Origin: Bacteroidales bacterium
Lineage (GTDB): Bacteria > Bacteroidota > Bacteroidia > Bacteroidales > Muribaculaceae
Direction: 5' to 3'
Assembly (NCBI GenBank): GCA_004557825.1
Contig: SFFL01000010.1
Location: 12,774 to 76,773, forward strand
DNA length: 64,000 bases
This document shows, piece by piece, positions 1-8,054 of this stretch. Position 1 is the first letter of the stretch, and each line of letters begins with the position of its first letter. Under the pieces are notes generated by a model that did not search any database, was not told the origin of the DNA, and worked only from the letters and a program-made list of their open reading frames with translations. The translations under genes were made by a program, and so were the position numbers.

Positions 1-1383
1 GCCGCCGGCTGCAACCGTATCGCCGTCCAGAAAGATGGTTCCCTCCTTTTCTGGAATGAATATTACGAATTCATAAATTTTGACGGATTCACAAATATCG
101 CAGGTTCAAACCTGAATGCTTCGGCATACAGCCGCACAAACGGATTCAGCCCGGTAACCGTATCACCATTCCAAATCAACGGGGCAAATCGTTCTAACGT
201 AAATATGCCAGGACACATGACAAAAGACCCTCGCGACCCGAACACGTGGTATGTAGGATCTCGACTTGATGGTCTGATGCGCTTCACCAACGACAAGCTG
301 ACAATGCAGCTTAACTGCAAAACAGCTCCATTTGGATCAAACAATGGCACAAATACAGTAGTAACCCAACCACTTTTTGATAAATATGACAATCTTTGGG
401 TAATAAAGCAGAGCGATGAATCCAAATCTCAGCTCTTCGCTATCCCCTACGACAAAATTGGTGAGGACGCCACAGAATGGACCACATTTCCTGTTCTCTC
501 TGACAGTTATCTGAATCGTACAGTAAAAGGTATCGAGCTGCAACACAGCGATATGATTGCCATCTACGGCGGTTTCTGGCGTGCTACACTTACTATGATC
601 AATCACAACGGCACCGCCTCTCCATCCGACGATAAAGTGTTCACTATCAACACCTTCATCGACCAGGATAGCAAGACATTCTCCTATTACCATACTACCT
701 CAGTCTGCGAAGACAAGAAAGGACGTCTGTGGGTCGGCACAGATGTGGGCGTGTTTGAAATCACCGACCCCAGCAAAGCCACTGCCGACGTCACCACAAT
801 CAATCACCTGAAAGTGCCGCGCAACGACGGCACCGGGTTGGCCGACTACTTGCTCGATGCGCAGTTCGTGACCGGTATTTCCTGCGACAACTCCAATCGC
901 AAATGGATTTCCACCACCACCTCAGGCGTTTATCTGGTGTCGGAGGATGGTGATGAGATTCTCGAGCACTATACTACCGACAATTCCATTCTGCCCTCCA
1001 ATAAGGTTCTTGATGTAGCATGCGACCCCAACTCATCGTCGGTGTTCTTCGCTACCGAACAAGGTGTAATTGAATACAATTCCACATCTGCTCCTGCCTC
1101 GGAGGATTTAAGCGACGTTTACGCATACCCCAATCCCGTACGCCCCGACTACACCGGCTGGATTACCGTGACCGGGCTTATGGACAATACCCTGGTAAAA
1201 ATCGCCGACGCTGCCGGCAATGTATTCTTCCAGGGCCGCTCTGAAGGTGGCATGCTCACATGGGACGGCTGCGACGCCAATGGCGACCGCGTACGCACCG
1301 GCGTTTACTTCGTATTCGCTTCACACGGGGCATCCGGCGAATCCTCTGACAATTGTGTCACCAAGATTATGGTTATCAACTGA
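1..1383 (+). CDS. porZ: PorZ-like T9SS protein, 5' end outside window
   Basis: Open from the first base in frame 1, so only the last 460 codons are seen. The visible part has repeated beta-propeller blades of the two-component-regulator type (for example GRLWVGTDVGVFEI and NRKWISTTTSGVYLV). It ends in an Ig-like C-terminal domain that begins YPNPVRPDYTG near visible residue 376 and closes with a GVYFV strand. This architecture matches PorZ, a cell-surface part of the type IX secretion attachment complex that handles A-LPS on cargo. The porV gene two genes downstream supports the call. The stop overlaps the next start (TGATG), suggesting translational coupling. Other propeller proteins with a T9SS sorting domain are the main alternative. 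Confidence 0.8.
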   Translation, partial: AAGCNRIAVQKDGSLLFWNEYYEFINFDGFTNIAGSNLNASAYSRTNGFSPVTVSPFQINGANRSNVNMPGHMTKDPRDPNTWYVGSRLDGLMRFTNDKLTMQLNCKTAPFGSNNGTNTVVTQPLFDKYDNLWVIKQSDESKSQLFAIPYDKIGEDATEWTTFPVLSDSYLNRTVKGIELQHSDMIAIYGGFWRATLTMINHNGTASPSDDKVFTINTFIDQDSKTFSYYHTTSVCEDKKGRLWVGTDVGVFEITDPSKATADVTTINHLKVPRNDGTGLADYLLDAQFVTGISCDNSNRKWISTTTSGVYLVSEDGDEILEHYTTDNSILPSNKVLDVACDPNSSSVFFATEQGVIEYNSTSAPASEDLSDVYAYPNPVRPDYTGWITVTGLMDNTLVKIADAAGNVFFQGRSEGGMLTWDGCDANGDRVRTGVYFVFASHGASGESSDNCVTKIMVIN

Positions 1384-1913
1384 TGTCATCTGCTTCTATT
1401 AAATATTCCGACGACACCGACCGCGCTTTTGGGCTTTGCGGTATGGCTCTCGCGCTCTATATCTACGACGCCGAGCAATACCTCGCAGCCCTCTCGGCCG
1501 ACGCTCCCGCCGATCTAGGTCTTGAGCTTACGCCCGACTTCTTCACCGTGGCTAATCCCGCGCTTTCGGCAAAAAACGTATGGAAATCCTCTCTGGAAAA
1601 TTTCAGTCTTGGCTCGGCTATGCTGCTGGCCAACCTCCTCGCCCGATCACTTGTAAGGCGTCATAGCGAACTGTCGCAACCGGTTCGCAATCTCGCGATA
1701 AATATGCTCGTAGAGGAAGGCGCCGAAGCATGCGGACTTGCCGAAGCGGAAGTAACCCGCATCTGCGACAAAGCATATATGTATATGCACCGGCTCCTGT
1801 CGCATCCCGGCATCGCCCAGATTATCAGCGATATGGCCAAAACGCTCCAGACTGAACGCACACTCTCGCGCGACCGAATTATGCCATACCTCTCTCAAAT
1901 AAGCAATTATTGA
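1383..1913 (+). CDS. Unknown 176-aa helical protein in T9SS operon
   Basis: I do not recognise a family. The ATG at 1383 overlaps the upstream TGA and is preferred over an in-frame start at 1353 that would overlap the propeller gene further. The protein is 176 residues, mostly predicted helix, with no signal peptide or membrane segment, so it is probably cytoplasmic. Visible stretches include SLENFSLGSAMLLANLLARS and a C-terminal helical region with a YMYMHRLL motif. It lies between porZ and porV (10-bp gap to porV), so it is almost certainly co-transcribed with secretion genes; a role in T9SS biogenesis would be inference from position only. Confidence 0.75.
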   Translation: MSSASIKYSDDTDRAFGLCGMALALYIYDAEQYLAALSADAPADLGLELTPDFFTVANPALSAKNVWKSSLENFSLGSAMLLANLLARSLVRRHSELSQPVRNLAINMLVEEGAEACGLAEAEVTRICDKAYMYMHRLLSHPGIAQIISDMAKTLQTERTLSRDRIMPYLSQISNY

Positions 1914-1923
1914 TTTTACAGCA

Positions 1924-3156
1924 ATGAACTTCAAGCTCAGCAACATACTTCCCGTTTCCCGCTTAAAATACTATGCAGCGTTTACCGCACTTCTTTGCGT
2001 ATTTTCCGCTGCGGCTGAGAACGAAATAAAGAACGAGTTCAATCCCGTGCAAACCGGTGTGACCTCGCTCAGCATCGCGCCCGACGCCCGCGGCGCTTCG
2101 ATGGGCGATATAGGCGCTGCCACCGACCCGGATGCCAACTCGCAGTTCTGGAATCCATCGAAATACGCATTCGCTTATTCGCAAGGTTCCGTGGCTTTGA
2201 GCTACACACCCTGGCTCCGCAAACTTGTCAATGATATTTTCCTTGCCAATCTCGCCGGATACTGGAAACTCGGCTCCAACGACAATCAGGCCATCTCGGC
2301 CTCGCTACGCTATTTCTCCCTGGGCGAAGTAAACTCCGAGAGCCTTGGTGGCGTCACCGAGACCATCAACCCCTATGAAATGGCTTTCGACCTGGGCTAC
2401 TCCCGCAAACTCTCCGAGAAATTCTCGATGGGTGTGGTATTCCGCTACATATATTCCGACCTGGGCTTCGGAGGCTCCGGCACAAACGTACAGCCCAGCG
2501 GTGCTTCGGCTTTCGCTGCCGACATCTCCGGCTACTTTGTAACCTATCCTATCATCGGACAGAACGAATGTCAGTTTGCATGGGGCTGGAACATCTCCAA
2601 CATCGGTACGAAGGTCTCCCCTGAAGGTATGGAACCCGCATTCCTCCCCACGAACCTTAAACTTGGCGCCAGCTTCACTTTCCCCCTGGCCGACTACCAC
2701 AACCTGGCTATCAACCTCGATCTGAACAAACTCCTCGTGCCCACACGTCCGCGCCGCTCCGACTATACCAATGATGATGGCGAAGTCGACGAAGAAGCAT
2801 ACGCAAAAGCATACACCGACTGGCGCGATATGTCGCCCATCACAGGTATCTTCAAATCGTTTGGCGACGCACCCGGCGGCTTCAAAGAAGAGCTTCGCGA
2901 AATCACCTATTCAATCGGTGCAGAATACAATTACAACCAGCAGTTCTTCCTTCGCGCAGGCTACTATCACGAAAGCGAATTTAAAGGAAACCGCCAGTAC
3001 TTCGGCTTCGGCGCCGGATTCTCGCTGAATGTAGTGCGACTCGATGCCGCCTATATGCTTGCCACATCGCAGACATCGCCTCTCGACCAGACTCTGCGCT
3101 TCACTCTTACCTTTGATATGGACGGCCTGCGCGACCTCCTGGGCGGCCGCCGCTAA
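1924..3156 (+). CDS. porV: T9SS outer-membrane protein PorV
   Basis: 410 residues with an N-terminal signal sequence (about residues 1-31, ending in SAAA). The next segment, SIAPDARGASMGDIGAATDP followed by DANSQFWNPSKYAF, is the hallmark N-terminal region of PorV/LptO-family beta-barrels. The rest alternates aromatic beta-strands and ends with a strand-like region before GGRR. PorV is the outer-membrane shuttle that takes folded cargo from the SprA/Sov translocon to the PorU-PorZ attachment complex. An acidic loop near residues 280-300 (NDDGEVDEEAY) is probably extracellular. It is 10 bp from the preceding gene and 11 bp from ispF, so one operon is likely. Confidence 0.93.
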   Translation: MNFKLSNILPVSRLKYYAAFTALLCVFSAAAENEIKNEFNPVQTGVTSLSIAPDARGASMGDIGAATDPDANSQFWNPSKYAFAYSQGSVALSYTPWLRKLVNDIFLANLAGYWKLGSNDNQAISASLRYFSLGEVNSESLGGVTETINPYEMAFDLGYSRKLSEKFSMGVVFRYIYSDLGFGGSGTNVQPSGASAFAADISGYFVTYPIIGQNECQFAWGWNISNIGTKVSPEGMEPAFLPTNLKLGASFTFPLADYHNLAINLDLNKLLVPTRPRRSDYTNDDGEVDEEAYAKAYTDWRDMSPITGIFKSFGDAPGGFKEELREITYSIGAEYNYNQQFFLRAGYYHESEFKGNRQYFGFGAGFSLNVVRLDAAYMLATSQTSPLDQTLRFTLTFDMDGLRDLLGGRR

Positions 3157-3167
3157 TCTACCAAGAT

Positions 3168-3671
3168 ATGTTCAGAATTGGCAACGGATTCGACGTTCAC
3201 CGTCTTACTCCCGACCGCAAACTCATCCTCTGCGGCGTGGAAATTTCCTACGATAAAGGGCTGCTCGGCCACAGCGATGCCGATGTGGCGCTCCACGCCC
3301 TTTGCGACGCCCTTCTGGGAGCAGCGGCTTTGCGCGATATCGGCTATCATTTCCCCGATACCGACCCACGCTACGAAGGCGCAGATTCGCGTATGCTATT
3401 GCGCGAAACACTCCGCATCATTCACGAAGAAAGAGGCCTCACACCGATCAACGTAGATATTACAATCATCGCCCAGGCGCCCAAACTCCTCCCCTACATT
3501 CCGCAGATGATAGAGAACGTGGCTCACGACCTTATGCTCCCCGTTGATTGCGTTTCCGTTAAAGCCACCACTACCGAGCGACTTGGGTTCACCGGTCGCG
3601 GCGAAGGCATTGCCGCCCAAGCCTCCGCTCTCCTCTCCAATTCTAAAAATGCTCCCTCTAAAGATGCATAA
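3168..3671 (+). CDS. ispF: 2-C-methyl-D-erythritol 2,4-cyclodiphosphate synthase
   Basis: Converts CDP-ME 2-phosphate to MEcPP plus CMP in the non-mevalonate isoprenoid pathway. The 167 residues match the family's usual size. Visible signatures are GNGFDVHRL with zinc ligands D9 and H11, HSDADVALHALCDALLGAA with the third ligand H43, the HFPDTDP loop, and the C-terminal ATTTERLGFTGRGEGIAAQA block that binds the cytidine diphosphate. It follows porV by 11 bp on the same strand and is probably the last gene of this operon, because decayed mobile DNA follows. Confidence 0.97.
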   Translation: MFRIGNGFDVHRLTPDRKLILCGVEISYDKGLLGHSDADVALHALCDALLGAAALRDIGYHFPDTDPRYEGADSRMLLRETLRIIHEERGLTPINVDITIIAQAPKLLPYIPQMIENVAHDLMLPVDCVSVKATTTERLGFTGRGEGIAAQASALLSNSKNAPSKDA

Positions 3672-3965
3672 TTCCCGCATTGCAGAGCTATCTACTCAGC
3701 CATATTGAAACGTCATTGATAGCCTGCAAGCAGCTATACAAGATTTTTATCTGAAATGCTGTCCGAGAAGGATGGCTGTAATTTTGCACCATCGCGATTC
3801 ACGATGTTTCTTAAGATATTTGTATGCACATACTGGAATGACAATTCCGGTTATTATAGAAAGGATGGAATAAACATACCAAGGGTAATGAATAATGTGC
3901 GATAACACCTGCTGACTTGCGATATTGAAATATATTGCTGTCCGATAAAAATTGAGGACAGCAAT
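3672..3965. other. Gene-free decayed segment with IS-end-like sequences
   Basis: No intact gene is convincing here. The sequence TGCTGTCCGA occurs twice (near 3758 and 3936). A perfect 10-bp inverted repeat, ATTGCTGTCC (3934-3943) and GGACAGCAAT (3956-3965), sits exactly where recognisable IS66 coding sequence begins. On the minus strand about 60 codons below 3960 read as a hydrophobic segment ending in a basic tail, resembling the C-terminus of a membrane acyltransferase, but with no start or upstream part. I read the stretch as remnants of one or more insertions; the identities are uncertain. Confidence 0.45.
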
Positions 3966-4265
3966 AATAACCTTTGGCCCCGGTTGAGACGCTATGCTTT
4001 GGACGGTCGCTATAATATCGACAACAATCTTGTAGAACGCGGGCAACGACCTACAGTTATGGGACGCAAGAACTATCTTTTCAGCCAAAGCGATAGCGGA
4101 GCCATAGACAACGCAATCTTTTACACACTCATAGAAAGCTGCGACATCGTAGGAGTGAATCCACAGAAATGGCTCACTGACATCCTCGGCCAACTGCGCA
4201 ATGACACTCCTCCAAAACAACTCCGGGAACTATTACCCTATTATTACAAAAAATCTCACGAATAA
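3966..4265 (+). pseudogene. IS66-family transposase, C-terminal remnant
   Basis: About 98 codons match the C-terminus of IS66 TnpC transposases. Diagnostic parts are WPRLRRYALDGRYNIDNNLVE (a 21-residue block, positions 3975-4037, carrying the last acidic residue of the DDE site), the GRKNYLF motif, and the ESCDIVGVNPQKWLTDIL tail. Similarity starts abruptly near 3966, directly after a 10-bp inverted repeat. The first roughly 400 residues and the accessory tnpA/tnpB genes are absent, so it cannot be active. The protein ends inside the first arm of a terminator hairpin. Confidence 0.88.
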
Positions 4266-4281
4266 ATCGTGAGATTTTTTT
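4248..4281 (+). terminator. Intrinsic terminator of the IS66 remnant
   Basis: Perfect 14-bp stem AAAAAATCTCACGA (4248-4261) and TCGTGAGATTTTTT (4267-4280) with a 5-nt loop, followed by one more T. The stop codon of the transposase remnant is within the loop region. The A/T-symmetric outer stem could also work on the minus strand. Confidence 0.85.
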
Positions 4282-4410
4282 GTTGTAATAAAGTCGGCGT
4301 TTTTCGGACGGTTACAACAAGCACAATACATATTGCCTGCATATAGGCGGCAAACTTATAGTATGTTCGCGAAGGACTATCTTGCATTGATGTGATATCA
4401 AAACGATTCA

Positions 4411-4437
4411 GCGCCTGCACCGGAGGGGTGCAGGCGC
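4411..4437 (-). terminator. Probable terminator of the ribosomal superoperon
   Basis: Perfect 10-bp GC-rich stem GCGCCTGCAC (4411-4420) and GTGCAGGCGC (4428-4437), loop CGGAGGG, starting 33 bp beyond the rplQ stop. On the minus strand it is followed by TGAATCGTTTTGAT, a modest T-rich tract. Confidence 0.72.
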
Positions 4438-4469
4438 TGGATTTATCACGTGGAGTGTGATGTCAGGGA

Positions 4470-4985
4470 TTATTCGGCGGCTGCCTCTGTAGCGGGAGCT
4501 TCTGCTGCGGGTGCCTCGGCTACGGGTGCTTCAGCTGCGGGAGCGGCTTCGGTTGCGGGCTTAGCAGTTTTGCGCGAACGACGTGTGCGGCCTTTCTTCT
4601 CGGTCTTCTTGTCCTTGAGCATATTCTCATTGTAGTCGACAAGTTCGATGAAGCAGGTCTTAGCGTTGTCGCCCAGACGGTTGCCGGTCTTGAGGATGCG
4701 TGTGTAACCACCGGGACGGTCGGCAATCTTCTGCGAGATTTCGCGGAAGAGCTCGGTCACGGCTTCCTTGTTCTGAAGGTAGGAGAACACCAGGCGGCGG
4801 TTGGCCATGGAGTCTTCCTTAGCGCGAGTGAAAAGGGGCTCAGCGTATACGCGGAGAGCTTTGGCCTTTGCCAGGGTGGTGAAGATTCTCTTATGCTTGA
4901 TAAGGGAGATGGTCATATTGGCAAGGAGGGCATCGCGGTGAGCTTTCTTGCGCGAAAGATGATTGAAGCTTTTATTGTGTCTCAT
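4470..4985 (-). CDS. rplQ: 50S ribosomal protein L17
   Basis: The first ~120 residues are a standard L17 (MRHNKSFNHLSRKKAHRDAL at the start, then the GGYTRILKTGNRLGDNAKT motif). L17 binds 23S rRNA near the exit tunnel. The protein is 171 residues because of a C-terminal extension: a basic KKGRTRRSRKTAKP segment followed by an acidic/alanine-rich tail with repeated AEAP units. Such low-complexity tails are common in Bacteroidetes L17. It is the last gene of the alpha operon, 15 bp after rpoA, and is followed by a strong hairpin. Confidence 0.97.
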   Translation of the reverse strand: MRHNKSFNHLSRKKAHRDALLANMTISLIKHKRIFTTLAKAKALRVYAEPLFTRAKEDSMANRRLVFSYLQNKEAVTELFREISQKIADRPGGYTRILKTGNRLGDNAKTCFIELVDYNENMLKDKKTEKKGRTRRSRKTAKPATEAAPAAEAPVAEAPAAEAPATEAAAE

Positions 4986-5000
4986 CGTTGTAGTTCTGTT

Positions 5001-5993
5001 TTACTCTTTGTCGAGTTTGTATTTGGAGATATCCATGCCGAACGAGAGGCCGAGGTTGGCCAGAAGTTCGTCAAGCTCGGTAAGTGATTTCTTGCCGAAA
5101 TTGCGGAATTTGAGGAGGTCGGTCTTGTTGAAGACCACGAGTTCGCCTAATGTTTCCACTTCTGCGCTCTTGAGGCAGTTGAGTGCGCGCACAGAGAGGT
5201 CCATATCTACGAGTTTGGTCTTCAGAAGCTGACGCATGTGCAGAGCATCTTCATCGAATTCGTCGGCGCCGTCGGCTTCCTGAGTTTCAATGGTGATCTT
5301 GTCGTCGGAGAAGAGCATCAGGTGATAAATCAGGATTTTGGCGGCTTCCTGCAGAGCGTTTTTAGGCAGGATTGAGCCGTTGGTAGTGATTTCGATGATG
5401 AGTTTCTCGTAATCGGTCTTTTGGTCGACGCGGAAGTTTTCGACTGCATACTTCACATTTTTGATAGGTGTGTAGATGGAGTCGATGGCCAGGGTGTGGA
5501 TGTCGAAGATTTCGAGCTGATTTTCATCGGCGGGCACCCAGCCGCGGCCTTTGTTGATATTTACTTCAATGTTGAAGCTTGCGTCGGGATCCAAGTGACA
5601 GATAACTTCCTCGGGGTTGAGGACCTCAAAGCCTGAGAGGGCTTTGCCGATGTCACCGGCTTTGAACACCTCCTGACCTGACACGTGAATGGTGGCTTTC
5701 TCGGTCTCGGCGTCCTCGCTCAGTTGCTTAAGGTCTACCTTTTTGAGGTTAAGGATGATGTTGGTTACATCTTCCTTGACGCCGGGGATGGTATCGAATT
5801 CGTGTTTCACGCCGTCGATTTTGATGGCGGAAATGGCATAGCCTTCGAGAGAGGAGAGAAGTACTCGACGGAGGGCGTTGCCCACAGTGATACCATAGCC
5901 GGGCTCCAAAGGCTTGAACTCGAACTTGCCGTAGAAGTTGTTAGCTTCTAACATTACGACTTTGTCAGGTTTCTGGAATGCTAAAATAGCCAT
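5001..5993 (-). CDS. rpoA: RNA polymerase alpha subunit
   Basis: 330 residues, the usual length. The N-terminal dimerisation/assembly domain (about 1-230) shows FEPLEPGYGITVGNALRRVLLSS, which nucleates beta/beta' assembly. After an acidic linker (about 235-250), the C-terminal domain contains LSVRALNCLKSAEVETLGEL and the helix-hairpin-helix FRNFGKKSLTELDELL, the surface that contacts UP elements and activators. It lies between rpsD and rplQ in the classical alpha-operon order, 21 bp after rpsD. Confidence 0.98.
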   Translation of the reverse strand: MAILAFQKPDKVVMLEANNFYGKFEFKPLEPGYGITVGNALRRVLLSSLEGYAISAIKIDGVKHEFDTIPGVKEDVTNIILNLKKVDLKQLSEDAETEKATIHVSGQEVFKAGDIGKALSGFEVLNPEEVICHLDPDASFNIEVNINKGRGWVPADENQLEIFDIHTLAIDSIYTPIKNVKYAVENFRVDQKTDYEKLIIEITTNGSILPKNALQEAAKILIYHLMLFSDDKITIETQEADGADEFDEDALHMRQLLKTKLVDMDLSVRALNCLKSAEVETLGELVVFNKTDLLKFRNFGKKSLTELDELLANLGLSFGMDISKYKLDKE

Positions 5994-6014
5994 GGATCTT
6001 TAATTTAAAGGGGA

Positions 6015-6620
6015 TTACTTGGAATAGAGTTCGACGATGAGCTGCTCCTTGATGTTCTCGGGGATATCCTCACGGGTGGGGACATGGAGCAGTTTGCCGC
6101 TCTTGGTTGACTCGTCCCATTCGAGCCAGGGGTATTTGCTGTGGTTGAAGCCAGCGAGGCAATCGGCGATTACTTCGAGCGATTTGCTCTTTTCACGCAC
6201 ACCTACTACATCGCCTGCCTGAACAGCGTAGGAGGGAATGTTAACGACTTTGCCGTTGACAGTGACATGCTTGTGGAGCACGAGCTGACGGGCTGCGGCA
6301 CGGGTTTTTGCGATGCCAAGGCGGTATACCACATTATCGAGGCGGCCTTCGAGGAGCTGAAGCAGGATTTCACCGGTAATACCTTTCATCGAGGATGCTT
6401 TCTCGAAGAGGTTGCGGAACTGGCGTTCGAGCACACCGTAGGTATATTTGGCTTTCTGCTTTTCGCGGAGCTGTGTGCCGTACTCAGAGGTTTTGCGGCG
6501 ACGGTTCTGGCCGTGCTGGCCAGGGGGGAAGTTGCGGCGGCTGAGGATCTTGTCCTCGCCGAATATAGGTTCGCCGAACTTACGTGCAATTTTGGTCTTG
6601 GGACCTGTATATCTTGCCAT
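6015..6620 (-). CDS. rpsD: 30S ribosomal protein S4
   Basis: 201 residues beginning MARYTGPKTKIARKFGEPIF. It carries the S4 RNA-binding domain around residues 92-155 (RLDNVVYRLGIAKTRAAARQ, then LVLHKHVTVNG). S4 is a primary binder of the 16S 5' domain and starts 30S assembly; in enterobacteria it also represses the alpha operon translationally. No zinc cysteines are present, so this is the zinc-free form. The spacer to rpsK (62 bp) is longer than most neighbouring ones. Confidence 0.98.
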   Translation of the reverse strand: MARYTGPKTKIARKFGEPIFGEDKILSRRNFPPGQHGQNRRRKTSEYGTQLREKQKAKYTYGVLERQFRNLFEKASSMKGITGEILLQLLEGRLDNVVYRLGIAKTRAAARQLVLHKHVTVNGKVVNIPSYAVQAGDVVGVREKSKSLEVIADCLAGFNHSKYPWLEWDESTKSGKLLHVPTREDIPENIKEQLIVELYSK

Positions 6621-6682
6621 TTTCTGTGTTGCTTTTTAAAAGATGGGGTTACAGTTTACTGCTTGTAAAATATGCGGCGGCA

Positions 6683-7072
6683 TTATACGCGGCGACGCTT
6701 CGGGGGGCGGCAGCCGTTGTGGGGCAGCGGGGTGACGTCGATGATTTCGGTCACTTCAATGCCCATGCCGTGCACGGTGCGGATTGCTGATTCACGACCG
6801 TTGCCGGGACCTTTGACGTAAGCTTTGACTTTGCGCAGGCCAAGGTCGTAAGCGACCTTGCCGCAATCCTGAGCTGCCATCTGGGCGGCGTAGGGTGTGT
6901 TCTTCTTTGAGCCACGGAAGCCCATCTTGCCTGCCGATGACCATGAGATGACCTGGCCTTCGGAATTGGCTAAGCACACGATGATGTTGTTGAACGAGGA
7001 GTGAACGTGAAGCTGGCCGGCGGCGTCAACCTTGACGTTGCGCTTCTTGGCTGCGACTGTTTTCTTTGCCAT
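6683..7072 (-). CDS. rpsK: 30S ribosomal protein S11
   Basis: 129 residues. The conserved core HVHSSFNNIIVCLANSEGQV and the C-terminus ending HNGCRPPKRRRV are diagnostic for S11, which sits on the 30S platform near the Shine-Dalgarno/anti-SD helix region. The start MAKKTVAAKKRNVKV is basic as usual. It is 21 bp after rpsM. Confidence 0.98.
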   Translation of the reverse strand: MAKKTVAAKKRNVKVDAAGQLHVHSSFNNIIVCLANSEGQVISWSSAGKMGFRGSKKNTPYAAQMAAQDCGKVAYDLGLRKVKAYVKGPGNGRESAIRTVHGMGIEVTEIIDVTPLPHNGCRPPKRRRV

Positions 7073-7093
7073 AATACTGTGTGGGGGTATTTA

Positions 7094-7474
7094 TTATTTA
7101 GTGGCTTTTTTCTTGTTGGCGACGGTTTTCTTGCGGCCCTTGCGGGTGCGAGCATTGTTTTTGGTGGACTGACCGCGTACGGGGAGGCCGTTACGGTGAC
7201 GGATGCCGCGATAGCAGCCGATGTCCATCAGTCGCTTGATGTTAAGCTGGAGTTCTGAGCGGAGGTCACCTTCAACCTTGTAGTTGCTCTGGATGACTTC
7301 GCGGACTTTAGCTGCCTGGGCGTCGCTCCAGTCCTTCACTTTGATGTTCACGTCTACACCGGCTTTCTCCAGGATGGTTTTTGCGGCCGAGCGGCCGATG
7401 CCGTAGATGTAGGTCAAGGCGATTTCGCCTCGTTTGTTCTGGGGGAGGTCAACTCCCACGATTCTTACTGCCAT
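7094..7474 (-). CDS. rpsM: 30S ribosomal protein S13
   Basis: 126 residues. MAVRIVGVDLPQNKRGEIAL leads into the helix-two-turn-helix, and CYRGIRHRNGLPVRGQSTKN is the S13 signature in the 30S head, near the P-site tRNA and bridge B1. A long lysine-rich tail (RKGRKKTVANKKKATK) reaches toward the decoding region. It precedes rpsK in standard alpha-operon order. Confidence 0.98.
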   Translation of the reverse strand: MAVRIVGVDLPQNKRGEIALTYIYGIGRSAAKTILEKAGVDVNIKVKDWSDAQAAKVREVIQSNYKVEGDLRSELQLNIKRLMDIGCYRGIRHRNGLPVRGQSTKNNARTRKGRKKTVANKKKATK

Positions 7475-7620
7475 AAATACTTTGGTAGATTTTTGAAGTT
7501 TTTAGCGCGGAAAGGCTGCCGGGTGAAACCTTCGTGGCCATTTCATTGCCCGCAGTCGATAAGGAGGGGGGGCAATATCCTGACAAACGGCGAGTGGTTT
7601 TCCAGCCTTTTTATGCAGCT

Positions 7621-7737
7621 TTATCCCTGGCGCTGTTTGTTTTTGGGGTTCTTTTTGTTAATCACATAGAGGCGTCCTTTGCGGCGTACGATCTTATCGT
7701 CGGCGGAGCGCTTCTTGATGGAAGCTCTTACTTTCAT
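7621..7737 (-). CDS. rpmJ: 50S ribosomal protein L36, zinc-free form
   Basis: A 38-residue ORF beginning MKVRASIKKRSADDKIVRRK and ending in KNPKNKQRQG, typical of L36, which binds 23S rRNA near the base of the L7/L12 region. The zinc ligands of the C+ form (CxxC...C...H) are replaced (KRSADDK, VINKKN), so this is the zinc-independent C- type. It sits in its standard place between infA and rpsM, 31 bp after the infA stop. It is easily missed because of its size. Confidence 0.95.
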   Translation of the reverse strand: MKVRASIKKRSADDKIVRRKGRLYVINKKNPKNKQRQG

Positions 7738-7768
7738 TGTGAGTAGTGGTGGGGTTATTGATGGTTGC

Positions 7769-7987
7769 TTATTTGTAGCGGAACGCGATCCGGCCTTTTG
7801 AAAGGTCGTAGGGCGACATCTCTACCCTTACCTTGTCGCCGGGAAGAATCTTGATGTAGTGCATGCGCATCTTGCCCGAGATGTGGGCAGTGATTTCATG
7901 ACCATTTTCCAATTCTACCCGGAACATGGCGTTGGAGAGGGCTTCGAGAATTACGCCGTCTTGTTCGATTGCGGATTGTTTTGACAT
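7769..7987 (-). CDS. infA: Translation initiation factor IF-1
   Basis: 72 residues, a single OB fold (MSKQSAIEQDGVILEALSNA at the start, then GHEITAHISGKMRMHYIKIL and the final GRIAFRYK). IF-1 occupies the A site of the 30S subunit during initiation and supports IF-2 and IF-3. Its place between map and rpmJ is the usual one in Bacteroidetes. Confidence 0.98.
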   Translation of the reverse strand: MSKQSAIEQDGVILEALSNAMFRVELENGHEITAHISGKMRMHYIKILPGDKVRVEMSPYDLSKGRIAFRYK

Positions 7988-8054
7988 ATAGTAGCGCTTT
8001 AGTCTTCCTGTAGTTTAGGTGGCTTTTTGCACGTTGCGGGTGCGGATGTTTATC

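Larger units (their letters stand above)
3966..4315 (+). mobile_element. Right end of a degraded IS66-like element
   Basis: Includes the transposase tail, its terminator, and a probable terminal inverted repeat at about 4293-4315. Read on the minus strand the repeat begins GTAACCGTCCGAAAAACG, consistent with the GTAA termini known for IS66-family elements. No matching left end is visible upstream, so the element was truncated. It lies in the gap between the ispF operon and the convergent end of the ribosomal operon. Confidence 0.6.

Noticed and set aside
3747..4220. A 157-codon minus-strand frame over the IS66 remnant
   Set aside because: Its first half is the antisense of the transposase tail. 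Only the last ~60 codons look protein-like, and they have no start, so no gene was called.
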